A DNA stretch of 64,000 nucleotides, from NCBI GenBank assembly GCA_018606805.1, contig JAGYWI010000005.1, forward strand, positions 62,001 to 126,000, in the 5' to 3' direction. The notes below the pieces were generated by a model, which was given only the letters and a program-made list of their open reading frames with translations, was not told the DNA's origin and did no database searches. Positions 16,665-26,391 of this stretch are shown piece after piece (position 1 is the first letter of the stretch; the number at the start of each line of letters is the position of its first letter). The DNA is from Candidatus Magnetomicrobium cryptolimnococcus (GTDB taxonomy: Bacteria; Nitrospirota; Thermodesulfovibrionia; Thermodesulfovibrionales; Magnetobacteriaceae). The position numbers and the translations under genes were made by a program.

Positions 16665-17603
16665 ATGTTTAAAACTAGTGTAATTATACCCACTTATAAT
16701 AGACCAGTAGACCTTAAAAATTGTATTGAATCACTATTAAAACAAACGGTAAGACCAACGGAAATAATCGTAGTTGACGATGGTAACCTTGAAGAGCTTC
16801 CACTTGCAAGTCAATGTAAGGAGGCTAACATTAATTATATATACTACAAAAAAGATAAACCAGGCCTTACTGAATCCAGAAACAGGGGGATTAAACTCTC
16901 CCATGGTGATATAATATTTTTTTTCGATGACGACGTAATACTCTACGATAGTTATATTGAAGAAACTTTAAAGGTATACAAAGAGGATAAAACAGGTGCA
17001 ATCGGCGGCGTTGGCGGTATGATTACTAATCAAAAACCTGTAACAATGATACACGGCATTAGAAGAATACTAGAAATGTTCTTCTTAGTTACCGGCAAAG
17101 AAGGAAAAGTGTTACCTTCTGGGTTTTGCACTAATTTTGGCTCAACACTTTTTCCAATAAAAAAAATAACGGGTGTTGACTTCCTATCCGGTGGGGTTAG
17201 CTCATTTAGAAAAGAGGTTTTTAACGAATTTACTTTTGATACAGACACGTACCTAAACTACGGCCTTGGTGAGGACAAGGATTTTACCTATAGGGTATCA
17301 AACAAGTATAAGCTAATTTTTAATCCAGCAGCAAAGGTCTTGCACATGGAAGCAACAAGCATGAGGCCAGAACATTTCAAAAAAAGCAAAATGATGATTA
17401 TTTCAAATTACGTTTTTTTTAAAAGATACGTTAAAACCGGCCCGCTTAGCTGGATACTTTTCTACTATGCAGTGCTTGGTTATACGCTATCGCGTATGAT
17501 TATACTTCTAATGTCCCCATCAAAGGAAAACCAAGAAAAGCTTAATGGTGTTTTTCATGGTATAAAAGATGTCATATTTAAGTCATCTTTAAAGATAAAC
17601 TAA
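16665..17603 (+). CDS. Family 2 glycosyltransferase
   Basis: This 312-residue GT-A enzyme shows SVIIPTYNRP at the N terminus, VVDDG (residues 34-38), the metal-binding FFDDDV near 87-92, the LSGG acceptor-loop motif (VDFLSGGVSSF) and the GEDKDF catalytic-base region. The C-terminal 60 residues carry a hydrophobic segment that may anchor it to the inner membrane. It should transfer a sugar from a nucleotide donor to a surface glycan. The ATG at 16665 is preferred over a GTG at 16659 because of the AGAGGTG site. Confidence 0.88.
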   Translation: MFKTSVIIPTYNRPVDLKNCIESLLKQTVRPTEIIVVDDGNLEELPLASQCKEANINYIYYKKDKPGLTESRNRGIKLSHGDIIFFFDDDVILYDSYIEETLKVYKEDKTGAIGGVGGMITNQKPVTMIHGIRRILEMFFLVTGKEGKVLPSGFCTNFGSTLFPIKKITGVDFLSGGVSSFRKEVFNEFTFDTDTYLNYGLGEDKDFTYRVSNKYKLIFNPAAKVLHMEATSMRPEHFKKSKMMIISNYVFFKRYVKTGPLSWILFYYAVLGYTLSRMIILLMSPSKENQEKLNGVFHGIKDVIFKSSLKIN

Positions 17604-17633
17604 AAATTATATTTATTATTTATAAAAATTTTT

Positions 17634-17669
17634 CCACAATATGTCATTAAGCCACAATATATCATTAAG
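17634..17669 (+). repeat. Tandem 18-bp direct repeat
   Basis: CCACAATATGTCATTAAG (17634-17651) is followed at once by CCACAATATATCATTAAG (17652-17669), differing at one position. It lies just after the glycosyltransferase stop and just before the 17672-17717 hairpin. Confidence 0.7.
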
Positions 17670-17671
17670 AA

Positions 17672-17717
17672 AGAGGCGCTCCAAAGTCATTATAATGTCT
17701 TTTGGTAAGCTGCCTCT
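17672..17717. terminator. Probable bidirectional terminator between convergent genes
   Basis: AGAGGC (17672-17677) pairs with GCCTCT (17712-17717). Inside, CCAAA pairs with TTTGG, and a CATTATAATG palindrome forms the tip. The position between the converging glycosyltransferase and chemoreceptor genes supports a shared termination role, although no clean T-tract is present. Confidence 0.45.
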
Positions 17718-17767
17718 AAACCTATTGCCTCAGGACCTACATACTGATATAACTTAAAAAATACCTG

Positions 17768-19801
17768 TTAATATATCCCCTTTTTATTTAAATATATCCC
17801 ATACTTAGTATCTGTTTTTAAAATATGATTAGCAAGCCAGTCCTTTAGAAAATTCATAATCTGAGTGGAGATAGTAGCCTTACCTTGCTTAAAATCTTTA
17901 TAAAACGCCAGTACTTGCTGTTTAAGGTTTTCGTGCATCTTCTTATGATTGGGAAAATCCGGATAACCGTGCTTTTCCATCATAATCTCTTCTTCCTTAA
18001 AGTGCATATCGGTATATTCAACAAGTTTTGTTAAAATGCCATCAAGGGCATCCTTAGCCAACCCTTTGCGCATAGCACTATAGAGTTCATTAACCATATC
18101 AAAGAGTTTTTTATGTTGGGTATCAAATTTTTCAATATTCACGCTAAAATCATCTGACCAATCTACAAAATTCTTCTCCTTTCCATAAGCCTTTGGTGTA
18201 TGAAGCAGTTGCTTTGCCCTCTGGCTGGCAGAAGATGTTTGTGCTACATTGTGAGCCCTTGCAGGTTGATTATTGTCTATCTTAAAAAATAAAATGGTTT
18301 CTTGTAGATAAGAAGCCTGCGTCTGTAAGTCCTCAGACGTAGAAGCCATTTCCTCAGCAGCAGAGGCATTTTGCTGGATTACCCTATCTAGTTGATGTAT
18401 AGCCTTATCTATTTGTTGAGAACCTGATGTTTGCTCATTTGAAGCAGCAGTTATCTCTTGTACAAGTTCCGAGGTCTTTTGTATATCTGGTACCAGTTTA
18501 TTTAGCACTTGTCCAGCACTTACAGCAACCTCAACACTTGAGGCAGATAAAGAGCTAATCTCCGATGCTGCCAACTGACTCCTTTCAGCAAGCTTGCGAA
18601 CCTCCGAGGCAACTACGGCAAACCCCTTACCCTGCTCCCCCGCTCTTGCCGCTTCTATTGCTGCATTTAAAGCCAATAGATTGGTTTGACGTGCTATTTC
18701 TTCTATTATACTAATCTTTTCAGCTATCTGCTTCATAGCCTCTACAGCCTTTGTTACTACCTGACCACCTTCCTTAGCATCTACAGATGATTGTATTGCT
18801 ATTTGCTCTGTTTTATGTGCATTGTCTGCATTTTGTCTTATATTGGATGACATTTGCGCCATTATGGACGACGTTTCCTCTATGGAAGCCGCCTGTTGCG
18901 TAGCCCCTTCGGATAACTGCTGTGATGTCTCCCCTAACTGGCCACTGATAGAAGTAACAATATCTGAAATGGTTTTCAGCTCTATTAAAACACCTTTAAA
19001 CTTATCTATCATACCCTTTATAGCACCAAGTAATTGCCCAGTCTCATCCTCATTTTCTATATTAATATTAACAGTCAAATCTCCCTCAGACAATCTTTTA
19101 GCAGCACTCACACCGGCAACTAACGGTTTAATTATTGAACTTATAGTTAACCACGCTAAGAATAAGGACACGCCTCCACCACAAATGACCATAATTAAAG
19201 ATATTATATTAGATACATTATAGGTATCCTTTACATTATCATTTTGTTTTTTGGCTAATTCAAGTTGTAACTTTATTATCTCATCATTATACTTTTTTGC
19301 CTCAGAAAATAGTGGAAGTACTACTTTTATATTATGTACGTTAAACTCAGAAAACTTACCATTTTTAATTAAATCAATACCATTTTTTAGCCCCTCATCC
19401 GTAAATTTTCTAATGACCTCTGAATATTTTTCTGCTATTACACGTATTTCTGGTCTTAAGTTAGCCTTCATATACTCATTCCACATTTCAGAAGTGTTTT
19501 TAATATTTTTCTCTATTTCATCTACGTGTACCATTAAAGACTGGTCTATATGAAGATTACTGTCAGGAAGCCTTACATCATGATATGAGGCAAGTAGTAA
19601 ATTATTAATACTTTCCAGCATGTAATCATTAATCACTGAGAGCTTTGTTGCCGGCAAAAGACCTTCATTATAAATATCCTCAGCCAACCTCACAGTCTTC
19701 TTCATCCCATTTAAACCTATCATACCTACCGTTATGAATACAATAAAAATAAAACCAACAAGCATGTAGAGCTTTGTTCTAATCTTAATGTTTTGCAACA
19801 T
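17768..19801 (-). CDS. Methyl-accepting chemotaxis protein fused to hemerythrin
   Basis: In this 677-residue protein, a first TM (about 10-30), a helical periplasmic four-helix-bundle sensor (about 35-190), a second TM (about 195-220) and HAMP lead into a signalling domain. The tip [20 protein letters not shown] is followed by [15 protein letters not shown]. The last 130 residues (from [19 protein letters not shown]) form a bacteriohemerythrin with the di-iron ligand pattern: DTQHKKL, MHFKEEE, H-x-x-x-H (NHKKMH), and [10 protein letters not shown]. Fusion to a chemoreceptor resembles the oxygen-sensing DcrH type, so aerotaxis is the likely output. GGGGGAAAG precedes the ATG. Confidence 0.93.
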   Translation of the reverse strand: MLQNIKIRTKLYMLVGFIFIVFITVGMIGLNGMKKTVRLAEDIYNEGLLPATKLSVINDYMLESINNLLLASYHDVRLPDSNLHIDQSLMVHVDEIEKNIKNTSEMWNEYMKANLRPEIRVIAEKYSEVIRKFTDEGLKNGIDLIKNGKFSEFNVHNIKVVLPLFSEAKKYNDEIIKLQLELAKKQNDNVKDTYNVSNIISLIMVICGGGVSLFLAWLTISSIIKPLVAGVSAAKRLSEGDLTVNINIENEDETGQLLGAIKGMIDKFKGVLIELKTISDIVTSISGQLGETSQQLSEGATQQAASIEETSSIMAQMSSNIRQNADNAHKTEQIAIQSSVDAKEGGQVVTKAVEAMKQIAEKISIIEEIARQTNLLALNAAIEAARAGEQGKGFAVVASEVRKLAERSQLAASEISSLSASSVEVAVSAGQVLNKLVPDIQKTSELVQEITAASNEQTSGSQQIDKAIHQLDRVIQQNASAAEEMASTSEDLQTQASYLQETILFFKIDNNQPARAHNVAQTSSASQRAKQLLHTPKAYGKEKNFVDWSDDFSVNIEKFDTQHKKLFDMVNELYSAMRKGLAKDALDGILTKLVEYTDMHFKEEEIMMEKHGYPDFPNHKKMHENLKQQVLAFYKDFKQGKATISTQIMNFLKDWLANHILKTDTKYGIYLNKKGIY

Positions 19802-20077
19802 AACTTTCCCCCACTTCTGGTTTCTTAAAATTAATTACAATATTGTAAGTATCTGTCTTACAAAATAGACATTTTTGTCCATAATAAAACTTCTCTTAGC
19901 AGCTTTTTAATAATTATACCTCTTTTCTGTAAAAAATACTTGCTCAGACAATAATTAATTATAAAAGATAGAAGAAAAATGGGCAGGACTCTATCCCAAT
20001 GATATTAGGTTATACCTATACTAAAATAAAAATGGTTTGCAAAAAATAATAGTGGTGTTTTTTATACCTCTTTTTCC

Positions 20078-21775
20078 TTATGATATAAAAGTATCAAGGG
20101 CATATATAGAAACCAGCTGCTTTTTACCTTTAATAGAGACCTCTCCTAAAAATCTAGTTTTAAATGTTTTATCTGCCTTTTTATAGACCGCCTCACTTAT
20201 TATAATATTAGCATTATATGTTTTTTCCTTCGTAAGCCCTTCAAGTCTCGATGCAACATTTACACCATCACCAATTACCGTATAGTTTAGCCTGTTGGTT
20301 GACCCCATATTACCTGCCACAACTATATCCGTATTAATACCTATACCTATATCTATTTTAGGCAACCCCTGTCTTTCAAAATCCATATTAATCTTATCTT
20401 TTGCCTTTATCATATCAATGGCAGCATATAATGCCCGGTTTACATCATCTGCATGTCCCAAAGGAGCCCCAAATAATGCCATAACGGCATCGCCTATGTA
20501 TTTATCTACGACCCCTCCATAGCTTTCTACAATATCACTCATTTGTGTTAGGTACACATTTAATAAATTAAGTACAGACACAGGTGAGCGGTTTTCACTG
20601 AGGGTTGTAAAGTTCCGCATATCAGAAAATATGATAGTAACCTCCCGTTCCTCACCGCCAAGTTCCACCTGTTTACTTAAAAGCTCATGGGCAATTGGTG
20701 CTGACACTACTTTACCTAACAGGTCATGCACCTTTTTCTTTTCTTCAAGGCCACGCATCATCTTGTTGAATGCCTCAGCAAGCATTCCCAGTTCATCACG
20801 CTGCTTTATATTTACCTCATGACCGTAATCACCGTACTCTACCCTTACAACACCTTCCACTAAGGTACGCACAGGGGTTGTTACGGTTTTTGAAATCCAA
20901 AGGGAAAGCAATATAGAAAACAACAATGCCGTTATAGTTATTGCTATTAATATCATACGAAACCTATAATATGGCTTAAGGGCATTACTCATTGAACGCT
21001 GAAGTAAGGCAAATAGGGTAAAATCGTTATTGCCCTCAACTTGCTTTAAAAGTGATACATACTCCTCACCATCTATATCAACCGTTTGCACCCTACCCTC
21101 TTTTATGTTACTATTTTTTTGTAGCTCATCAAATAGGTTATCTGAAAAGGTTGAAGCCACAACTGTCCATATTCCATCTTTTCCATGGCTTAATATTGTA
21201 ATATTAGATAGAACCAAGTTTTTTAAATCATTAACAGTCTTGCCGTTTATCTGAAAACCAACAGTAAGCCATGCTATTGGGTCTGGGGCAAGTATGGGTA
21301 CACCAACTAACTGATAATATTTTCCAGCCTGCATCACTATGGAAAAAGCCTCTCCATACTCATCTACCATATCTATAAATTCCGGACAACAATATTTTTT
21401 GCCTACAAGGTCTGGATTTAAGGTATCACTCATTATTTGATTATCCAGTGAAATTAAAGCAGCAATATCAGCATTGATACGAGCTTTAAAATTCATTACT
21501 ATTGAGTTAAGTGTTTCTGTATCTGACCCCACAATGGAGTTTTTAAAGGCATAATCCATGGTTAACAAAAATGTGCTGTCATAAAGCTGTTTTTTTCGCC
21601 CTTCCATGACTCTATCAAACACACGAGCGCCAACTTCGAGGTCTTCTGCTATGGACTGGCTTGCTATATGTCTACTTACACTGTCTATAAAAAAAAACGA
21701 TGCCACTTGCACTATTGCTACTAATACAAAAAAATAAAATACCAAGCGGCCTTTAAAACTTCTAAAATAACACAT
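20078..21775 (-). CDS. Membrane class III adenylate/guanylate cyclase with sensor domain
   Basis: This 565-residue protein has TM1 (about 10-30), a periplasmic double-Cache-like sensor (35-270) with a CC pair (YCCPEF), TM2 (about 278-300), HAMP (to about 352), then a class III cyclase domain (375-560). Catalytic elements are IIFSDMRNFTTLSE (first metal Asp), DKYIGDAVMALFG (substrate Lys and second metal Asp) and VIGDGVNVASRLEGL (Asn/Arg). The Lys-Asp pattern favours ATP over GTP. It lies 5 bp after the cupredoxin-like gene, making it the third gene of an operon with the beta-barrel and cupredoxin. Confidence 0.9.
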   Translation of the reverse strand: MCYFRSFKGRLVFYFFVLVAIVQVASFFFIDSVSRHIASQSIAEDLEVGARVFDRVMEGRKKQLYDSTFLLTMDYAFKNSIVGSDTETLNSIVMNFKARINADIAALISLDNQIMSDTLNPDLVGKKYCCPEFIDMVDEYGEAFSIVMQAGKYYQLVGVPILAPDPIAWLTVGFQINGKTVNDLKNLVLSNITILSHGKDGIWTVVASTFSDNLFDELQKNSNIKEGRVQTVDIDGEEYVSLLKQVEGNNDFTLFALLQRSMSNALKPYYRFRMILIAITITALLFSILLSLWISKTVTTPVRTLVEGVVRVEYGDYGHEVNIKQRDELGMLAEAFNKMMRGLEEKKKVHDLLGKVVSAPIAHELLSKQVELGGEEREVTIIFSDMRNFTTLSENRSPVSVLNLLNVYLTQMSDIVESYGGVVDKYIGDAVMALFGAPLGHADDVNRALYAAIDMIKAKDKINMDFERQGLPKIDIGIGINTDIVVAGNMGSTNRLNYTVIGDGVNVASRLEGLTKEKTYNANIIISEAVYKKADKTFKTRFLGEVSIKGKKQLVSIYALDTFIS

Positions 21776-21780
21776 AGAGT

Positions 21781-22455
21781 CTAACGGTAGTTATCCCCTC
21801 CAAACGAGTTAGGTGCCCTTCTTTTTTTTAATTCATCTACCACTTTTATATCAAAACTAACGCTGCCGTCCTTACCCTTTACAAGGTCAACCACATGAGA
21901 CATTACCTCTTGTGATTTCTTTAAATGTGGATGCCACACTTCCACTTTATACTTACCTACCGGTACACCTTGAATTACAGCTATTCCGTCAGTTTTAGTC
22001 TTTGCAAAATAAGGGGTATCAAGTACATAAATGTATGCCTTCATCCAGTCATGAATGTTACAGCCAATGACGACAACTCCGGGATTGTCAAAAACAACAG
22101 GCTCATTTGGTTCCTTACCAGGTGGATAAAGGGGAATTTCAAATTTTTTGGCAGGTGAGAATGAATAAACATGGTGGCGTATCTTATCGTTATTTGGAAA
22201 ATTGATTTTTGTGCCAACTATCACGGGCGTTACATAGTCTATGAATGTTTTATCTATCTGATCAATGATGGTTGGTGGGGTCGTTGTAGGTTTTATTATT
22301 TCCCCATCCATTGGTTTTGCACTTATTACGGCATTTTCTACAGGTTTACCATCATCATTTAGTACCTTAACGATCATGCCGCCTTCTGCATAGACATTTG
22401 TACACGTAAATAGTATAAATATAGTGAATAAGAACCTATTAATATGTAAGCACAT
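21781..22455 (-). CDS. Periplasmic cupredoxin-like (methylamine-utilization-type) protein
   Basis: This 224-residue protein has a signal peptide ending NVYAEGG. The beta-sandwich carries a type 1 copper-like set of ligands: a His in DKIRHHVYSF, and the late loop VVIGCNIHDWM, giving Cys, His and Met at C-x-x-H-x-x-M spacing. The first 50 residues resemble a carboxypeptidase-regulatory-like strand pair (GKPVENAVISA), and a similar pattern recurs near the C terminus (VPVGKYKVEVWHP). GGAGGT lies 10 nt before the ATG. It sits between the barrel gene and the cyclase gene in one operon. Copper binding is inferred from the motif. Confidence 0.78.
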   Translation of the reverse strand: MCLHINRFLFTIFILFTCTNVYAEGGMIVKVLNDDGKPVENAVISAKPMDGEIIKPTTTPPTIIDQIDKTFIDYVTPVIVGTKINFPNNDKIRHHVYSFSPAKKFEIPLYPPGKEPNEPVVFDNPGVVVIGCNIHDWMKAYIYVLDTPYFAKTKTDGIAVIQGVPVGKYKVEVWHPHLKKSQEVMSHVVDLVKGKDGSVSFDIKVVDELKKRRAPNSFGGDNYR

Positions 22456-22475
22456 AATTCTATTTACCTCCTCAT

Positions 22476-23396
22476 CTATAGTGCATACATCAGGCTAAAG
22501 CCGGCTAAATTGTTTTCATACCGTAAGTTCGTATCATATCCATCAACGTGAGAGTAATTAGCATTTATAGATGAATGTTCTGTAAGGGCATAGCTTAAAC
22601 CAAAAGAAAGCGTATGAGTTATAACCTTCACTCTATATGTCCACCACCCATCAATACCGTAAACATTATCATGAATTATAGCATCAAATTCATCCTCTGA
22701 GCCATGTACGCGCCCTTTACCAACAGTTGAGGCAATATCACCATATCTGATTTCATAGCCAGCACTTGCCAAGAGACTATCCATTAACTGATAATTAAGC
22801 ACAAATGTGCCTTTATGGGCGCTTTGGTCAAACACGGAGTTATCAAACACCTTGCCATCTATAATAACAGTATCACCATCATTACCCTGCCTGTATGAAA
22901 ACTCATAGCCAACAGCAATGTCTAATCTTTCATTAATAGCCTTACCAATTTTAAATCCTGTAGTTAGTAAAATCCCCTCACGGTTTGCATCTCGCACAGC
23001 TAAATATGACGGTTTCACATATATACGTACCCAAGGTATGTCAAATCCTATGCCAAACTTCTGCGATAAAGCAAGTGTTACGCCAGATTCAAAGCTATTT
23101 AACATATAGTAATTGCGGTGTACTGCACCACTAAAATCCCCTGTTATACGCAGACGCATATTATCCGTTATTTGATAATATCGTCCAAGGGATATTATTG
23201 GGACAAAAATATGTTCATCCTTTTTTACACTATCCACATCGGTTAGGTTTATATTATCATCAAACCGATATGCAGCCTCCAAATCCGTAACCCACTCAGT
23301 CCACTCGGCATGGGACACACTGGGTATTAAAATTAAAACTAAGGTTAACACTATAAAATACCTTCTTAAAAACCAAAAATCCACAAACACCTCCAT
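22476..23396 (-). CDS. Outer-membrane beta-barrel protein
   Basis: This 306-residue protein has an N-terminal signal sequence (to SVSHAEW) followed by regularly alternating amphipathic strands rich in Tyr and Gly to the last residue, ending AGFSLMYAL. The strand pattern and lack of other domains fit a porin-like barrel of about 12-16 strands. A second start, GTG at 23384, has GGAGG at better spacing than the ATG at 23396 and may be the real one. It is the first gene of an operon with a copper-type periplasmic protein and a cyclase. Confidence 0.75.
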   Translation of the reverse strand: MEVFVDFWFLRRYFIVLTLVLILIPSVSHAEWTEWVTDLEAAYRFDDNINLTDVDSVKKDEHIFVPIISLGRYYQITDNMRLRITGDFSGAVHRNYYMLNSFESGVTLALSQKFGIGFDIPWVRIYVKPSYLAVRDANREGILLTTGFKIGKAINERLDIAVGYEFSYRQGNDGDTVIIDGKVFDNSVFDQSAHKGTFVLNYQLMDSLLASAGYEIRYGDIASTVGKGRVHGSEDEFDAIIHDNVYGIDGWWTYRVKVITHTLSFGLSYALTEHSSINANYSHVDGYDTNLRYENNLAGFSLMYAL

Positions 23397-23758
23397 AAAT
23401 TAAGGTAGTCCTATAAATTTTATACACCTTCAATTTTTTCCATCTCTTTCATCACGTATGGTTTTATATATAGATTTAATATTTTATTTTGTAATATCAT
23501 TCATACATATTATTGTTATATTCTTCTAAATCTTATTTTTTATTTTATTAACCATTTACTAATCCATACTAATCTTTTTACTAATCCAAAACAACATTGG
23601 ATTAGTAAAATATTTAATAATATCAATAACTTATTATAAGTACAAAGTAAATGATATCTAATCCAAATTACTTGTCATATTTTTCTAATAGAATCCAAAC
23701 AGGCTGTGCGTCAGAACCAGTGTTTTTTTTGGATATTGTTTCAAAAATTAATATCTCC
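23397..23758. other. Intergenic region with a perfect hairpin
   Basis: This AT-rich gap upstream of the barrel gene contains a perfect 14-bp inverted repeat, TTTTACTAATCCAA (23576-23589) and TTGGATTAGTAAAA (23597-23610), around loop AACAACA. The motif ACTAATC also recurs just before it, near 23557 and 23568. It could be a terminator for the minus-strand gene upstream or an operator. No ORF is supported here. Confidence 0.5.
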
Positions 23759-23928
23759 CTAATATCGTTCTTTTAGATGCCTCTTCAGAAAATAAGCAAG
23801 CCCCATGATTTTGGTTTCCTTTTCAGCACTGTTTGACTTTGCAATATCAACTATTTTATAAGCCAAATCTTTGTGTCTACCAGTAAATATTTTATTGATT
23901 AACTTTAAACACTTTAAAATAATATAAA
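23759..23928 (-). pseudogene. Gene fragment without start codon, downstream of the DUF4065 gene
   Basis: One minus frame stays open for about 55 codons and gives a coherent basic helical peptide containing KIFTGRHKDLAYKIVDIAK and ending YFLKRHLKERY before a TAG at 23759-23761. No ATG, GTG or TTG begins it, and it starts right at the end of the DUF4065 gene. It looks like the C-terminal remnant of a lost gene, or a frameshifted partner. No family is recognised. Confidence 0.35.
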
Positions 23929-23930
23929 AT

Positions 23931-24467
23931 TTAGTTATTAGCTAAATATTCTAACGCTTCATCAAAATCAGGCTCATTAGAATATTCTTCATCTATTTCA
24001 TCAATAGAGCGTTCTGCTTGCATAATTCCCTCTATGTCTATTTCTTGCCCAAATGTACGTTCAAAAGATAAATGTAACATAGGTGGAGTCTTATATATAT
24101 ACTCAACAAAAGCATCTATCTCATTATGTGGATTTGGTACTTTAGCAGCAATTTCACTAATTAAATTACTAATTGCTGTATCAATAGTCAAAGTATTATC
24201 TTTTAGAAAAATATGTTTCGTGTTTGTTGCTGCATCATATTGAATATTAAAAAGAGTTGGAAATTTTTCCACGGTACGGATAATATCCCACGAAAAAGGA
24301 CCATACTTTTCCTTTATCCATTTAACATTTGTCAACTGCCAGCCAGTATTATAGCTATTAGTAATATCTATCAGATAAATAAATTTTGTCAGGGTACTGT
24401 TATACATATGCCCATCATACTTTTTTAGTACTGCACATATGATATTTTCTAACTTAATCTTTTCCAT
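23931..24467 (-). CDS. Panacea/SocA-type (DUF4065) antitoxin-like protein
   Basis: This 178-residue protein shows the domain pattern: an N-terminal helix, a K-F-I-Y-L-I-D segment (residues 24-30), WIKEKYGPFSWDI (46-58) and a late SFERTFGQ. The family includes the SocA proteolytic adaptor/antitoxin and the broad-spectrum Panacea antitoxins, typically encoded beside a varied toxin. No intact toxin adjoins; both flanks hold only gene fragments. The last 30 residues are very acidic. Function as an antitoxin is inferred from the family. Confidence 0.6.
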   Translation of the reverse strand: MEKIKLENIICAVLKKYDGHMYNSTLTKFIYLIDITNSYNTGWQLTNVKWIKEKYGPFSWDIIRTVEKFPTLFNIQYDAATNTKHIFLKDNTLTIDTAISNLISEIAAKVPNPHNEIDAFVEYIYKTPPMLHLSFERTFGQEIDIEGIMQAERSIDEIDEEYSNEPDFDEALEYLANN

Positions 24468-24499
24468 TGTTTTTGCTCTTCTTTGTTTATGCCTTATTA

Positions 24500-24640
24500 T
24501 TAGTCCTCAAGTATTGCCTTTAAAAGCCCTTCCGTCTCTGCCTCAAGGCTGTGGTGCCCAGCCTCTTCATTATTATAATAATTATTGAAACAAAAATAAT
24601 ATAAAACTATATGCTTTATTAATGTATTACATTCATTTTT
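24500..24640 (-). pseudogene. Gene fragment upstream of the DUF4065 gene
   Basis: One minus frame is open for about 46 codons and ends NEEAGHHSLEAETEGLLKA-x-LED followed by TAA at 24500-24502. It has no usual start codon and its first half is Tyr/Phe/Asn-rich, so only the tail looks like real protein. It could be the C terminus of a deleted gene, possibly a former toxin partner of the DUF4065 protein. This is a weak call. Confidence 0.25.
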
Positions 24641-24647
24641 GCTGTTT

Positions 24648-26288
24648 TTATCCTTTTAAGTCTTTTATCTTTACGTACTCATTCCAAAGGTTATATTTTT
24701 CTACAGAATTAGCAATAAAATCCCACGGTAAGGCTTCAGTGAAGTCTTTTTTTCTATATACATAGAACTGATAATCAACCCCTACCTCCTCACATGCCCT
24801 AAGCCAATCCCCACACAAGGCAAAAGCCTCTATCACGGCCGCTACACGTCTATCACCAAGGGAAAAAAGCCCCTGCATATAGGCATACTTTGGCATATCG
24901 TGAAATACCTTAACTCGTACCCCCTTTAGTCCTTGTTTTAGTATTTTAAGGCGCTCCTTAACTACGGAAATATCCTCCATATTGTGCCACTGAAAAGGCG
25001 TAAAAGGTTTTGGCACAAAGGTATTAATGCTTAAAACGATGTCCCCTTTTTTCGATAACTCTCTAACCTCCTTTATAAGAGCAATCATCTCGTATATATC
25101 TTCAGTGGTTTCAGTTGGAAGCCCAACAATAAAGTATAAACGGAGCGTATTTACAGAGGAATCAAATATTAATCTTGCTGTGTCTATAATGTCTTCATGT
25201 GAAATGTTCTTTTTAATAACCTCTCTTAAACGTTTAGAGCCAGCTTCGGGGGCTATGGAAATACTTGTTTTTTTTCTAATAAAAGAAATAAGTTCAGCAG
25301 CCTTTTTGGTTGAACGAAGCGAGGTTATTGAAAAATCCACGTCCTCTTGCCCTAATAACTCGCATATGTTTGGATAATCTGTCATTGAAGGGGCAATTAG
25401 ACCTATGCGTTTACCTTTAGTTTTAACATAGTTAATTTCATTTATAACATACTCCTTATCTTTTTTTCTGACAGAACCGTATATGCTACTAACAGCACAA
25501 AACCTACATCGCCACTGACAGCCACGCATAAGCTCTATTAAGTGCATATCAGCAAACTCCGTATGTGGCGTAACAAGCTGGTTAAAAGCCCCACAGGTGT
25601 TTAAATTGTCAGCAGTTAATTTCTTAATTTGAATTTTCTCACCATAGTTAAGCCGTCTTTTTATTGTCCCATAGTTATCATATTCTATACTAAAAAGTGC
25701 TGGTATATAAAAGCCGTCTTTTTGAGATAGGCTATGTAAAAATTCACCTTTGTCATCTGAGGCTAAATAAGTATCTATAAAAATATCTAATAAAACCTCC
25801 GCCTCACCAAGACACACAACATCAAAAAACTCACAGACGGGTTCTGGGTTCATAAATGCACAAACCCCGCCCATAATCACAATTGGGTAGTGCGAGGTGT
25901 TTCTATTACTGGTGCGAGGTGGCACACCTGCCATATTCAATATTTTTACTATATTTGGGTAATCATTTTCAAAGGACACGCTAAAGGCAAGGATATCGAA
26001 ATACGAAAGCGGTCTTTGTGATTCCAGTGAAAGCAGGGCACAATTATCAATATCATCACTGTGTTTGAAAACACCATCAGGCAAAAAAGCCCTCTCACAA
26101 ACTACATCAGCCCGTAAATTCAGGTAATAATAAACAAGTCTAAACCCAAGATTAGACATCCCCGTGTAGTATGTATTTGGATAAATCAAACAAATCCTTA
26201 ACTTTCCCCCATGGTCTTTGAAGACGGTGCCGGTTTCTTCTTGAAGTAGAAAAAAATTTTTTTTTGCCTGTTTGAAATTTTTTCTCAT
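24648..26288 (-). CDS. B12-binding-type radical SAM protein
   Basis: In this 546-residue protein, an N-terminal Rossmann-like domain (LRICLIYPNTYYTGMSN, then VIMGG and VVCLGEAE) is typical of cobalamin-binding radical SAM enzymes. It is followed by a radical SAM barrel with CQWRCRFC (Cys257, 261, 264), the APEAGSKRLREVI region and the VGLPTET strand. The layout matches the uncharacterised subfamily often annotated as TIGR03960-like, without the C-terminal DUF2344 domain at this length. It lies downstream of ftsZ on the same strand but behind a terminator. The substrate is unknown. Confidence 0.82.
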   Translation of the reverse strand: MRKNFKQAKKNFFLLQEETGTVFKDHGGKLRICLIYPNTYYTGMSNLGFRLVYYYLNLRADVVCERAFLPDGVFKHSDDIDNCALLSLESQRPLSYFDILAFSVSFENDYPNIVKILNMAGVPPRTSNRNTSHYPIVIMGGVCAFMNPEPVCEFFDVVCLGEAEVLLDIFIDTYLASDDKGEFLHSLSQKDGFYIPALFSIEYDNYGTIKRRLNYGEKIQIKKLTADNLNTCGAFNQLVTPHTEFADMHLIELMRGCQWRCRFCAVSSIYGSVRKKDKEYVINEINYVKTKGKRIGLIAPSMTDYPNICELLGQEDVDFSITSLRSTKKAAELISFIRKKTSISIAPEAGSKRLREVIKKNISHEDIIDTARLIFDSSVNTLRLYFIVGLPTETTEDIYEMIALIKEVRELSKKGDIVLSINTFVPKPFTPFQWHNMEDISVVKERLKILKQGLKGVRVKVFHDMPKYAYMQGLFSLGDRRVAAVIEAFALCGDWLRACEEVGVDYQFYVYRKKDFTEALPWDFIANSVEKYNLWNEYVKIKDLKG

Positions 26289-26391
26289 TTTAGAGTATTA
26301 TACACGTAAGAGTGGTGTTAGCAGCTATAAGTAAAATAAAAAATATAAAAAGCTGCTTAAATGCTATTTAGCCAATAAGTGGCCGTCTGTG

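Noticed and set aside
18822-19223. 133-codon open frame antisense to the chemoreceptor
   Set aside because: The sense strand carries the MCP HAMP and signalling regions; the antisense peptide is Ser/Thr/Pro low complexity.
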